A stretch of 64,000 bases of DNA from Tubulanus polymorphus. Taxonomy: Eukaryota > Nemertea > Palaeonemertea > Tubulaniformes > Tubulanidae. Position 1 is the stretch's first letter; each line of letters starts with the position of its first letter. Under the pieces are notes generated by a model. The model had not been told where the DNA came from and searched no databases. It worked only from the letters and a program-made list of their open reading frames with translations. The stretch covers positions 4,696,001 through 4,760,000 of the forward strand of contig NC_134036.1 of the NCBI RefSeq assembly GCF_964204645.1, read 5' to 3'. Positions 37,248-50,288 of the stretch are shown here, piece after piece. The translations under genes were made by a program, and so were the position numbers.

Positions 37248-40200
37248 GTGCACTCTGCCGAACATGAATTACAGCAGCTTCCAACAGGTAAAAACAGCAT
37301 GTACAGTCTATCTTTTAGCTACTTAATAATGTGCATAACTTCCGATGCCTAGAAATTTAGGAATACGCGAAACGCAGTACAGTATTACTACCAATACTGT
37401 ACAGAGTTGGTGTCAAATAATGGTTAAGATTTTGTGGAATACAGTAGACTCCGTCTCTAACTGCGGTTAAGTTGAGACTGGTAAAATTGTACCCCGAGTT
37501 GGTGTCAAATACTGAGTAAGAGTTTTTTTTTAAATACAGTTGATTCTGTCTCTTACTGCGGTAAAGTAGAGACTGGTAAATTTATACCCCAAGCCGGAGT
37601 CAAATACTGAGTTGAAAAAGAAATAAAATAAGAAATAAATAAGACACTGTCTTTAATGACTGGTAAAATTCTACCGTGGGTTATTGTAAAAAATGAAAAA
37701 AAAAGAATGAAATTATGATTGAATTCTTGCTCTATCGTCTCTCGTAGGATCCGACGACAAAGCCATCCAAGTGGAAACGACCAAAACGAAATCGGAATCG
37801 AGCGTAAACGGAAAAACCGAAACGAAAGTGAAAACGGAAACAAAAGGTTAGAAACAAATTGTCCTGACAAACACTTATTAATCATTTTTTGCCAATAGAA
37901 ATTCTTTATATACTCTTTTACTTATGAACATCATTTGAATCAAAATATCACCAAACCGCCTGATTTAGCTTCCGACCGTTGGCTGGCTTGAGCCATGGAC
38001 ATATATATTTTAACTTTGACTTTGCAACAAGTTTAAAATGCAAAATGGTGACATATAAGTCAGACTTAAAAGTAATCTTACAACCAATTCAAGACTAGTC
38101 ATAATGATTTAAGAACACTTTTCGACCTAAAATCCTAAAATGAAACCCAACCCAGGCGATCAAACCATTGTCTATAGTCGGTTTTCCGAGACGAGCTCTA
38201 CGACCTCTTCTTACCATTTCTATCAAATAATATTTTGCTTTTCGTATTCCTGAATGGACTCATTCATAAAAAAAAACAGTGCATAGAAACAGTTTTGAAA
38301 AGGTCAAGTAACTTGATTCGAAACGTCAAACAGTCATTTAGTTTTTTCTTAATACTATAGGTTTTTGCTTCAAGTTAATGGGTTTTCTAATAGCCTAGTT
38401 TTAGTTCGAAATTGACCTTAAGGTTAAAGCATTGGAAAAGAATCCCAGAGCCAAACTTAGCCGAGACCTGATGAACTGAGTTCTAATAGCTTAGGAACAA
38501 TTCGTACAAATATTTCTTTGTGCCAAATGAAAAGATTGCTAAATATCAAAGTATCCTTGGCCTGTCGAATTTCCATACAAAATTCGACAACAATCCTTTA
38601 AAAATCGTAAGCCAAATACTAGCGACTCATAGAAATTGAAATATGAGTCTTACAATTTTTCTAGTAGCCCTCTACGCAGAGAATATTCATACCGAATTTG
38701 GGGATGATTCACTAAAAGCTTGAATAAAATGAGTTCTAATACAGGAAAACGAACGCGTTTCGGCCATTAGCATCCGTTGATCTGCATAATCGATATCCAG
38801 AAATTGAAGTCTGTTCATTTTCTTTTTTTTCAAATTTATTTTCTTCGTCAGTGATGAAACCAAAAAGCGGCGAAATCGTCGCCGACGTGCAGAAAATACA
38901 GACCACTCAACAAAAAGACGGCGAGAAACCGATAGTTAAAACTGAGATAGACGTGCCTGATGAGAACGTTAAAAGCGTCGTCGATGGACAGGTAAAGAAT
39001 TACACGGAGTCGAGGCATCAAACAACCTTTCAGTAACTGACCGCTGTACCGCGGTATTTAAACACTGGTTTACATTAAACAACCTTTCAGTAACTGACCG
39101 CTGTACCGCGGTATTTAAACACTGGTTTGCATTAAACAACCTTTCAGTAACTGACCCCTGTACCGCGGTATTTAATCACTGGTTTACATTAAACAACCTT
39201 TCAGTAACTGACCCCTGTACCGCGGTATTTAAACACTGGTTTACATTAAACAACCTTTCAGTAACTGACCCCTGTACCGTGATATTTAAACACTGGTTTA
39301 CATTAAATAATCGTTCAGTAACTGACCCTAGCACTTCGGTTAACATGAAGTATTTATTTTCAGAACGCAATACCGAACCCGAGAGAGTTCACGCCACGAG
39401 CCGTTGCCGAATACCTATTCGTAACGCATGATTTGGCGAGCTTCTTCGGAGCGCTCGAAGACCTGGTGAAAGGCAACGTGGTAAGTAGACTGAAAAATCG
39501 CATCATTCGGGAACATTTCTTTCAAAAAACATATGTTACGATTCAACCAAATCTTGGGTGGTCGATACAAAATTTATCGATTTACCTCAATTCTAAACAC
39601 GATAATTTTAACTTACCCACACAGTTCGAAGGCTCAAGTATTCAATAGTATTTAAGTATCTTCATTGCGCAGTGTGCTCGGTGTCATGTACAAAGAAGGC
39701 TGACAATGTCTTCCGTATCGGGTCCCCCTCTAGCGACCTGAAGAGAAAAAAACAAGTAAAATCTTCATCAAAAGGCATCTTGACATTTGCAACACAGCCG
39801 ATTTTGTAATGACATTATAAAATCCCAACGAGAGTCCGAAAAATATATCTTTGCCTTAACGATTTATTTCAGCGTTTCAATAATGCCCCCAAGGAATGTT
39901 AATGTTCTAAGTATATATGGACTTCATGTATCGTAACTTAATTATAACGTGTTTATGGATAAATTGATGATTGATTAGAGGAAGGATATAATGGAAACGT
40001 CGTTTGAATCCTAGCTCAACGAAAAATTTGCGATTCTATTTCTTTTCATAAGAGCTCGAGACCGAAATCATAATAAGAAGACATTTTTTATCGCATTTTG
40101 GTCGGCTATTTACAACGCTCTCAGTGACGTCACGATGTAACTAACTCATACAGATACATTTTTATGTTTCGTTCAGATGACGGTAGAGGACGCTAAATCG

Positions 40201-43102
40201 TACGAAGACGACGTCATGCGGCAATACCAGCAACTGTTGAACGAGGACGACGAGAAGATGTACGGCTTAGTCGAACCCGACTACCTGAACGAGGTACGGT
40301 TCCTTCTATAAATCCCCCTATGACGTCGTCGGATATACCTCCCGACGTACGCGATTCCGTCTATTGAAACTTCCATAACAGATCGCTGCCTTAGAAATTC
40401 CCCCAGTGACGTCACGGAATATTATCCCGAAACAATTCCGTCTGTAGGTACTAATACGTAAAAGCTGGTTACGTCCCATATCGCCGTATGACAGCACTAA
40501 ACTCATTATACTAAGTAAAATGATCAGAGATGGTATAGATAATGGTATAGATAATCGACCACGTGGCCGGGACAAGATCGAATTTCACATTTTAAAAAAG
40601 AAGAGTTTTTTGTTGACGTCATAGGCGCTTTTATACGGCAGCAATTTGTTACGAACCGATACACGAGCCATTATGAGTCTGTAGTGATACACGATAGCAA
40701 ACACGGACGCTATTGTCGGTGGTTGCAGGTTAGGTAGGTCACACGAATTGACCGATTAAAATCCAAGCGCTTTCATATATGTCGGCATGTAGAACCCACG
40801 TTGATGTATATACTACGCGCATTTTACCATGCTCGGCAATAGGCAGTATTGCAGTATATTCTAGTAGACCCATACGCAAAGAATATTCATACCGAATTTG
40901 GGGATGATTCACTAAAAGCTTGAATAAAATGCGTCTTCTCTTCCTCAGCCGGAGGAGCCGTTCACCGTCTATGACGACGACAGCGATATCGGCGACTACG
41001 CGTACGGGGACGACAGCTACGAACAGGCGTTACCGAAACGACGATTCGGCGGCGAAGATCGCGGCGCGGCCGTCGCCAACGAAGACATCCACACGTTCGA
41101 CCTCGATAACATGATGCGCAAGGCGGCGCTGCAGTCGGCTCTCGATCGCGAACTGGTGCGATACGCACTTACCCCTTATCGTACGTATAGTAATTTGAAT
41201 TTTAATCGCGATCTAAGGAAAAAATAATTTGCTATGAAGTTATGTAACAAACTTAATACAATTCATCAGCACACTTTCCAACCTGATCGTCCACACTTCA
41301 CATGTGGTCAGTGCTTAATTCACCGGAGACATTTTGAGTTAAAAATCAACTACAAGCACCAGACATTAGATATTTTTAGCACGGTTTCAAAAACTGATCG
41401 TCCACACTTCACATGTGTCCAGAACTTCATTTGAGAGATTTATAATATAAAATACACTGCTTACACCAGACATTCGATTAGACAATTCATCAGCACACCA
41501 AAAAAGCTAATCGTCTACACTTAACACACTGGAATAATGAATGTGTCTGATAGGTTAAAAATAGGCTGTATACCTCCATCTATAAAAAACGCGAACCTCG
41601 CGCATTACTCGTTCGTAACTATCGTATTTCATGACACATTTTAAAACTATTGCCAGCTTTAAACCCATTCCTTGGCAATGTCACGTGAGATATGGTAATG
41701 TAAACGTTGGCCTACTGACCTGTGTCCGTCCGCTAGATGGCGAACAAATCGAAGGTGGCTGTCAAACTGCATGTTTGAAAGCTATCTTACAGTCATTGAA
41801 ATGCCCCAACACTGATAGGTTGCGGGACTTTTTGATTTTTTTTGGAAAAATTGCTCATTCGGGCCTCAGGATTTTGATTTAATGTACCATGGAATGGGTT
41901 TTTGACGGGAAAATACTTGTAAGGTTAAAATCGAATTTTTTTTTCAAATATAATTTTTTCACGAGGTTTAACGTTTGGTAGCTTCATCTGGTAAATGAGT
42001 ATAGCCAATGGAGAAACGAAAGTCTTTTTCGATAAGTCGAATGACAATAATAAGATATTCTATTTTTCTTGTAAGAAATGACCAAAAAAATCTTTTTCAT
42101 TTTTCACGATCAGTCAACGAACGCGAAGAAGAGCCGGACATGGCCCAGTTACTGGACAACGAGGCTCTGACCGAAGAAGAAGCGTACGAACTGCGAAAAG
42201 ACATGCAGAACATGAGAGCCGAAGAGGAAACTGACGATGAATCGCCTAAAGCGGCGGAGAGCGACGACGACATACAGTCGGAGGAGAAGAAAGATGACGA
42301 TGACGAGGAAACGGGCCCGAATACCGAAGAAGAGATGCACAAGGAAATCGAAGGGCGACTGGAGAAGAAGGAACGAAAAAAGAAAGGTATTTTTGAAAGT
42401 GGCGCGTATTTTAGCATAAAAAGATATTTTCCCAATCGGCTCTAAACATTCGGGTGACTAAATTGAGACTTCGTGCCGCCAGATGTCCCGCTAGATGGCA
42501 TGCGAGTCAATAAGAGAACTTGATCTAAATCTAGCTCATTTTCTTTCTGAAATTTCATCTAGATTTTAAGATTTTCACATAAAGAAAGCAGCACCGTTGA
42601 GTAATCGTTTTTGCCATTGCATTCGTTTTAGCCGAAGCTGAGAAAAAAGCGGCCGAAAAGTCTGAAGAATCAGAAAGGTGAGGTTAAAGGTCTTTTGAAA
42701 AATGATGATTTACAAACACCAGATATTAAATATTTGATCAGTATACTTTCAAGAACGGATCGTCCACACTTAAATATTGTTCAGGATTTCACCTGAAATG
42801 TACTGCAAAAACAGACTTTAAACATTTTATACGCTCACTTTCGAAAAGTGACCGCCCACACTTCAAATATTTCCATGACTTATATCTGGGATATTTTCTA
42901 TATAAGATTGACTATATCGAGATTTTCTATCAAGCCGCGTATACCCTATAGCCTTAATTGTTATCAAGGAGATAGAGTCAATAATTTTTCTTCGACTTAT
43001 TAATTATGTTTTTCTTGCAGCGACAAGAAAAAGAAGAAAAGCAAAGAAATCACCGCCGAAAAGAAAGCCGTTAAAAAATCCGCCGAGGTGGCAGCCGCGT
43101 AA
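37248..43102 (+). CDS. Uncharacterised acidic protein with lysine-rich tail (3' nine exons)
   Basis: Exons with consensus splice sites and matching phases: 37248-37287, 37748-37846, 38852-38991, 39364-39480, 40177-40293, 40949-41180, 42114-42386, 42632-42677, 43021-43102 (stop TAA). They total 381 codons plus stop; the 5' end is not found. Layout: Lys/Glu/Thr-rich N-terminal part; a compact, probably helical part over exons 4-5 (FTPRAVAEYLFVTHDLASFF, then MTVEDAKSYEDDVMRQYQQL); an acidic exon with a tribasic site (ALPKRRFGG); a second helical part (MMRKAALQSALDRELV); a long Glu/Asp-rich stretch; and a tail of Lys, Ala and Glu. The first exon reads VHSAEHELQQLP, which would suit a residue run just after a signal peptide, and KRR would suit prohormone cleavage. 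A granin-like secretory protein is therefore possible, but no family is recognised. The donor at 41155/41156 (gtgcga) would break the frame; the one at 41180/41181 (gtacgt) keeps it. Confidence 0.8.
37380..37690 (+). repeat. 85-95-bp minisatellite within an intron (spans an exon-free stretch)
   Basis: Three copies containing gagttggtgtcaaatactga, gtaagagttt, gattctgtctcttactgcgg and agactggtaaa. This is the reverse complement of the array at 10965-11335. Confidence 0.7.
38661..38731 (+). repeat. 71-bp intronic repeat, copy 1
   Basis: The stretch from ctagtagccctctacgcaga to actaaaagcttgaataaaatg is almost identical to 40861-40931 in another intron of the same gene. This copy lies 120 bp upstream of its next exon. 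Confidence 0.85.
39023..39340 (+). repeat. 57-bp minisatellite in an intron
   Basis: Five close copies and one diverged copy with starts at 39023, 39080, 39137, 39194, 39251 and 39308. The unit contains caacctttcagtaactgacc, gctgtaccgcggtattta and aacactggtttacatt. Because 57 is a multiple of three the array is open on the minus strand, but that ORF is a repeat artefact. Confidence 0.9.
40861..40931 (+). repeat. 71-bp intronic repeat, copy 2
   Basis: Near-identical to 38661-38731. It ends only 17 bp before the acceptor-bounded exon at 40949, so it overlaps the probable branch-point region. Confidence 0.85.
41255..41530 (-). repeat. 110-bp-type minisatellite in an intron, reverse orientation
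   Basis: Three copies containing aaactgatcgtccacacttc acatgtg and caccagacattaga. Reverse complement of the 30610-31010 unit. Confidence 0.7.
42700..42910 (-). repeat. 110-bp-type minisatellite in an intron, reverse orientation
   Basis: Two diverged copies with caaacaccagatattaaata, gaacggatcgtccacactta and aagtgaccgcccacacttca, the same family as 41255-41530. Confidence 0.65.
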
Positions 43103-46100
43103 TCCGTCTGAGCGTATTTTGCGAACGACCCCGACGCGACAATTCCGTTTATTCCGCATTTTTAAAGAGCCCCGGTCAGCTCGGTGACGGCGTCGATTTA
43201 TTTGTGAAAAGTGACGAGTGATGGTTATTTTCTGTTTAAGATTTATCTTAATTCCATACGAGATAATTTGTTTTAAATTTCACCGAGAAATGATATGGGA
43301 GTTAATCAAAGTCGTCGGACTCGATTTATCAAAAATTAAGTTATCAATTTATTTTTGCTTAATCTATTCAAATATCAAATACGAAATCCTATAGGATACG
43401 ACGAAAAAAAGAAAACATTCGCTCCGCCTCCTAAGAACCGGTGGTTGAATATTGTATTACGCGTGTATTACGTCATCGATAACTGTGTTCTATCTATAAT
43501 ACGTCGTTCTCTGATGAAATAATGTGTTGTGTTCTACGTCATCATATCAAGTACGGTGTATACGTGACGATGTAAACATCGAAATGTGTACTTCGTCACC
43601 GCAAACGAGATCTATTGAATTAATTAGAACAATAAGAACAGTCCTAGTTCCATTGCTGATCAGCTGCAATTAACGTGGGAAAAATACGCGCAAATGACTC
43701 GAAACGGGACTTAAGGGCCATTTGTTTACTTGTATCCGTTGATAATGTTAACAATAAAAAAACGGTAATGCTATTCCGCTGCACACAAAATTACAAAAAT
43801 TATTATCAACATGTATTCGAGAATGATATATCAAAAATCGGAGACAAGTTCATTTCGTATTTAAAGTCAGAAATCCCTATTTCGAGATTAAAAAAAAGAA
43901 ATAACCTCTGATTAAACGCCCTGTTAATGTGACAACGTTGTTGAAGGTCCTACGCTGAGAAAAAATTAAAAGAATCTGATAAGTTTCCTTGACTGAGTTT
44001 GACTTAGACGAGCAGTTTATTTCGTAGTTCAGACTGATATCCCAATTAAAGATCAATTAAAATTACTCGGATAGCGAAATCACGCGTTCGATCAATTAAC
44101 TACTAATTGTAATAATTATCGAAGTTTTCATTTTGTTAGACATTTTATCCTATGTAAATAGAATTGAAGTGACAATATCGTGAGCTTTTGTTTCGCCCGC
44201 TGGTTTGCACTCGCATGCCACCGAAGCCTTTAATCCAGCCGCTGGCACGCGAGGACCACGCGCGCCGCATGAAAATACACACAAGCCTACGCACGTGATA
44301 ATACACTGTCGTAATTATAATCATGGTTATTATTGGTGTTATTATTATCATTATCGTTGAATTTTCTTATTTTGATAATTTCAATACCGACCGCGTACGC
44401 GATCCCTCTGTGAATATCGACCAGAAATTAAAATCCCCGCTTACCAGGGCGGCCTTCCGAATTCCGCTGCCGACAAAACGCGTATCGTAAATCTTCGGAC
44501 AACCTCTCGTAAGAGATGGCTGCCGACCGAGTTCCCATATGACGTCACAAAGTTGCCTATTCGTTATCTAGTGTTTAGACAGTTCCAAGAAACCTGCTTA
44601 GCATCCGGGTCGCCCTACAAGATGGTCGAATCGCAGGCTCGTTATTAGATTCTCGAATCCGGGCATAAAAGAGAGAAATCTACAATAACATCCCCTCTAG
44701 ACTTACTCGAATTGCCTACCAGCGTATGGATATTTCCAGCCATTCTTTCCGCGATTGTTCCAATGATTTGCCGACGTCTGCACAGGAACTTCGGTAAAGG
44801 CAGCCATCTTTTCGAACAGCGACTCTGGTAATGAGTCATTGCGTTGGTTAGCCGCAAAAAAGGACAAATGATAGATACCTTATCTGATAAAGGGAGAGCC
44901 CAGTGTTTAATTAACTAACTTCAGCCCCCCCCCCCCCCCCAAGAGCATATATGTAAATATCATACACAAAGACAAAAAACTATACGGTGATAATTTTTTT
45001 GTGAATTACGTCATTGTTGTTATTGTCACGTGGTAACGCGACGAGCCGTTCGAATCCATAATATCAGCGCGAGTCTTTCATTGGCGATCGTTACAATTTA
45101 AAACCTCATTTTTTCATATTTTCTGGCAATTCATCTTTATCACTTTATCAAAATCCGTCAGAAAAATTAAACATTTATATTTTTGCATTAATTTTTTCAG
45201 ATTTTTGTATTTCTTTGTGTTTTCAGGAAGATTTTATCAATTTGTTATTATCAAATCAGTCCGATCAAATTCTATCGTCATTTTTGGGTAATCATTTTCC
45301 AAGAATTTTGCTGATATGCAGCAAGCGCCAGGAATATTTGTTTGTAAACTTTTCTGTCCCCACTTGGAAATTCACGCAATTTCTCCGAAATCGTTTTCGG
45401 CAGTGTAGCGCACTAAATGAATGTTTTTTTTTTCTGGTATAGACAGCGAAGTAAAGTAAATATCGTTTTTCGAATATTAGTTTCAGTCACTCGGATTTCG
45501 TGGATTCTAACGGCTCCATATTAAGCGTATTCGTCAACAAAAGATAAATTCTATTCCACTGTCGGTTTTTTAGCGCGCTGATAAAATCTCTCGGGAGCGG
45601 GCAATGGCAATCGAGTTCTCATTGTTACAGAGATTACGCACGACTGTTCTTCGCTCTTAACCATCGGAGCCCAGTCGATTCGGTAAATCCTAGTAAGACC
45701 GGAGACAGATTTCTTCGGCATATCGCTTCATGCCGAATTTTGTACGGTGTGCCATGAGCGACGCTACGCGAAATTTCGTGCTGGATTTTGTGGGCTATAT
45801 ATATATATATATATATATACAGTTCTACATATTGTGAGCTTGAGGTTACTCTGAGCGCTTGGTACCGCGGTCCGAATTGCGTTATTCCGAAAGAGTTCGA
45901 AAACTCGTCGCCGTTGCTTGCTCGCGAGGGTTCTAGGCTTTTGTTTCGAGTGCGATAGCGATGGTAAACGCTAAGTCACCTCTGACCACATTCAGGAGAG
46001 TGGGGATTCGAATTCGGCACCGTTGAGACTCAACCGCCGATGTCGCGGTATCGAGCGAGTCTGTGCGATCGAAAATGTAGCATTCAAAGAAGTAGAGGAG

Positions 46101-47440
46101 CCTTGTAGAAAATTGATAAAAGTGAAAACATTCCAGTTCCGCGTTAGCTTAACTGATATTAGTTGGAATAACGAGCTTTCGCTTCCAGTGTATATAATAT
46201 GAGGGTTTTCAGGCAAACGAGTTTACTAACGATATCTTCAAAAATTGAAATAAAATGATAGAAAATATCGCCTTTCTCATTTATTTACGATGCACTAGTA
46301 AAGGAAGTTCGTAATTTCGAATAAAATCATATTAACCTATGCGGAACTACCTGTTTTCGTGTATAAGGTTGTAAACGTTGGAAGCGTGGCGTTGAAAGGT
46401 GTTTGTTTTTTTTTGCGAAATCGGACAGTGTTATATCATGATACATTATGTAAAATAAAAATGTATATTTTGAAACGAAGTTTTTCCCGGTTTATTTCGA
46501 TTTCTTCCGATGTTAGAAAAGGCTGTTTTATGCGCCGGAAATCGTGGCGACACGCAGCCTGGAAACACCCGATCGAGATAACGACGGCAGAATTTTCACG
46601 CAGAGCAATGAATACAAACTAGGAGAGGAAAAGAAAAGGAGCCGTTTTAAACCTGACGTCGAATCAGAAAACGACGTAAAGACAGACAGAACTATGAATG
46701 TTGAAATTCAACTGTTTGTGTTTAGATTACGGGCTCTCGCTGCTAGTGTTATGTAGTTCGATCAGGGAAATACGAAAACATTACACTTAAATACACGGAT
46801 TAACATTAAACGTCTATATGGATTATCTGGCATATGTGTATATCGTTTAACAAAAAGTAAGTCAGCCAAACGAGTTTGCCCCGAAAGTATCAATGAGCGA
46901 CTTCAACCAGAAGCCCACGCGCGAACCTATAGTATAGATGCTCGAATGCCACTGACGAACGTACAGTTATCAAAATCAGAATTATTTCTAGGTAGAGTAG
47001 TTCCTAAATCGGCTAAACATCGATTAACATCCATAGTAGAATAAACACAGTATAAACTAGCTAAGATTCGATTAACATCTACAGTAGATACACTCAAACG
47101 TATAGAATAGATGATTAAACCCATTATGCGCAAATTCAAAATTTCAATGTATTACTCCATGCTTGATTACTGAGAAATATACTCAATTAACTTCTTCTTT
47201 CCTGTATATAAAGGCCTCGTTTGTAGTATATGCATGGCAACACTGACAGTTTCATTACTAATTTCAAATTTTGACTTTTGAATACCAATTTTCTTCTTTA
47301 GTAGTTGGTTTTTCTATAAAAATAACTACCGTATACATATCACAGATAATAGCGCGCATACCGAAGCCATGTCCAATTAAAAGTCGGTCATTTATCACAG
47401 AATGTAGCCCATATGAATATATTACGAGGAAAACTCGGCG
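43103..47440. other. Intergenic between two convergent genes
   Basis: Holds the 3' flank of the plus-strand gene (no certain poly(A) signal; an aataaa lies at about 43755) and that of the minus-strand gene. Also seen: a 16-base C run at 44925-44940, a (TA)n run at 45795-45821, and short ORFs without domains, including 78 codons at 43675-43911. 46000-46060 has a ggattcgaattc motif but no tRNA fold that I can build. Confidence 0.45.
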
Positions 47441-50207
47441 TCAGTCGGATTGAACCTCGCATCGACTACTGCGACACTCGTTGCAGGCCCGTATCAACTT
47501 CTTCAGCTCCGACTCCTGGTAGCGCACGTGTTTCAGGTTATCTTCGTACGTACGTCGCAGCGTGCCGTTCATCGCGTCCTGGGCCGGGTCGGTCTCGTCT
47601 GCGTACGCCTGTTCTAGGGTGTCCTCCAGCCAGGCCCGGTCGGCGCAAACTTGCCGCAGTTCGTTGACCAGCAGCTGCAGGTAGCGCATGTGCTCGGCGC
47701 CGCGTACCTCGACGCGCTGTCCGCCGCCGCGACGTCGAGGCGTCGTAACGTCGATAGGCGGCACCAACGGGCGGGCGGCGACTGCCGGGTTCTCGGCAAA
47801 GTTCGGCGCGCTGGCCGGACCACTGAAATTCTGATTAACGCTCAAAGCGTCGGTCGTTTTTCGACTGACGTTCGACGCCTCTTTGCGAAGCTTCGCGTCG
47901 GTAGTAGGCACCCGGTCGTCTCGGAGTTTCTCGGGCTTCGTCGCATTCGACGTGCCGACCCGTTCGCCATCTAGCGGTCGTTGTTGACCGCTCTCTTGCG
48001 ACGCTAGGTAATTGCGGTACATAGTGTTCTTCGACGATCTCGGGCTTTCGGCATCCCACGGTAAACTGCGCGCGCGTATGCGTATGTTTCGTTTGTTTGT
48101 CGCCTCTTTTTCGGTCGTCTTTTCGCCGGTGTCGACCGGGCTGGTTTGACTGTCGTTCTCGAGGCGGCTCGCCGGCGGGATCGCGTCGGGCGTGTCCGTC
48201 TGGACTGCCGTGTCGACGCGATTCGAATCGGCGACGCTCGCCGGCGAAGTCGGTACCGACGGAACCCGATAGATGTCGACGTTGTTCTCGGCGTATGGGG
48301 CGATATCGTCGGTTTGAGTAACCATCGAAAGTTTCCTCGGTTCTTCGTCAGTTTTATCTTTAACCGAAGGTGCTTCGTTCGTAGCATTTGCCGGTTTTCC
48401 AGCGTCCATCACATCCGAAGCGGTTTTTACCGTTTCCTCGTCATCGGCATCGTTTGCTTTGTCATCGTCATCAACCACAACGGCATCACCGCCATCGTTG
48501 TCATTATCGCCGTCATCTTTCATCTTCTCCTCATCCGCTTCGGGTAACTCTTCCAATGTGGGCCCGGCGTCGCGATCTCGCTGGCGACGCGCGGACGTGA
48601 CGTCACGAGATAGGCTATCGAGCGCCGTCTGGCGGTGGATCATGTCGTCCTCGATGTGGTTGAAGCGGTACAGTATATTATTCTGGACGGCGTTGATCGT
48701 GTGCAGCGACTGCAACATGCGCGCCATCAGTACATCGCTTTCAGCGATCTCGTTGCTCAGATGAACCCGCGGTCTGCCGTCGACGGGTATCCCTACGACC
48801 ACTTCCCGGTGATCGCTACCTCGTCCGGACTTTGTCCGCTTATCGACCGAACTCGCCCGGTCCAGTCGATCGCGCTTATTACGCGAAGTCGCAGGCGATT
48901 TACGAGCCCGGCGTTCGTCTAAACCGTCGAATCCGGCGGCGCGGTCGTCGTCCACTGGAAGTACGGCGGGTATATGGCCGAGCGGTCTTTCCGTGTAGCG
49001 GGCCGGGGCTAGCTCGGCGCTGCATCGGCTCTCCAATCGTTCACGGTGATGCAACGGTCGCGGCCCGCGATGTTTTTTGACGAACGTTTTCTGTCGGGAT
49101 AGCCCTTCGTCCTCCATCGCCAGCCGCGCGATGTAGTCATCAGCGGCCGATATATCGTTATTAAGGATGGTAGCCGTTTGACGGGCGATGTCGGCCACGT
49201 ACGGTTCGATTATAACCGGCTGGTTTCGCCTCGCGTCCGCCCATCCCCGCTCGGTCGACGCGGTGTTGGCCACGAACGTGCGGCTTCGTCGTCGCTCGTC
49301 CGAGTTCTGTTCGAGTTGAAACCTGACGCGCGGATCTCTTCGACCGGGCACCGGTACGGTCGACACGCGGCCGCGACGACCGACGTTCGAAGCCGTCGGC
49401 TTGTCGACGGTATCGCCGATGTGTATGACACCGAGTTCGTTGACCAGTTCACGCGTGAGTTGTAGTTTCACGCCGATCGGTAGATTTTCGTCCCACGACG
49501 GTTTTCTCGTTACCAATTCCTCACCCGCACCTATGATTCCGTTCATCGTTTCTCCGCGGGGCGGCGCCACCAGCCCGTGACTCCACCGCGACTTTTCTTC
49601 GAAGTTGAACAGATTTATATCTCGGATATTTCCGCCGCGGGGTCTGATCTGCCCTTTCTTCTCATTATTTCGCCTACGCCCGACGCGCTTTTTATGATCG
49701 CGCGAGTCGTGCCCGGGAGATGACGTAACGGCTCCGGTGACGTCAACGTCATTGTCGTCGTTGTCTACTTCGACCATGGGAACGAATCGCACGGTGCGCG
49801 CGTGGCCGTCGATGTAGATGGTTTGCGGTTCGGAGACGATGAACGTACGATTGGCGATCCTCGACCCGAGACCGGGTTGACCGCCACCGTGGGCATGCGT
49901 CATATTTATTTGACCGTTCTGAGGTCCATGTGCTTGGGTCATATGATGATTTGGATGTTCATGTGCCATGATTGCATTACCATCCTGTAACCCATGTTGT
50001 GCCATGTTCGAATGACGAATCGTTGATCCATGTGCCATGTTCATGTGATCGTTCTGGGGCCCGTATTGTGCCATGTTTATATGATGATTTGTTGCTTCAT
50101 TCGCCATCTTCGTGTCGTGACCAATAGGGGCCGTTTGCGTCATATTCACGTGACCATTCGGAAGTGTACGTCCGTACCACTGGTTACCGGGCATCGGCAC
50201 ATTTGTT

Positions 50208-50288
<81 letters not shown>

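Noticed and set aside
39023-39340. Regular repeats that could suggest a CRISPR array
   Set aside because: The repeats are contiguous 57-bp units without unique spacers, in an intron of a eukaryotic gene. They are a minisatellite; the same holds for the 60-bp arrays.
42097-42435. Ser/Phe-rich minus-strand ORF
   Set aside because: It is antisense to the Glu/Asp/Lys-rich exon 42114-42386, whose splice phases fit the gene.
45992-46216. tRNA-like ggattcgaattc motif and a 74-codon ORF
   Set aside because: No A box at the right spacing and no cloverleaf could be formed; the ORF has no recognised domain.
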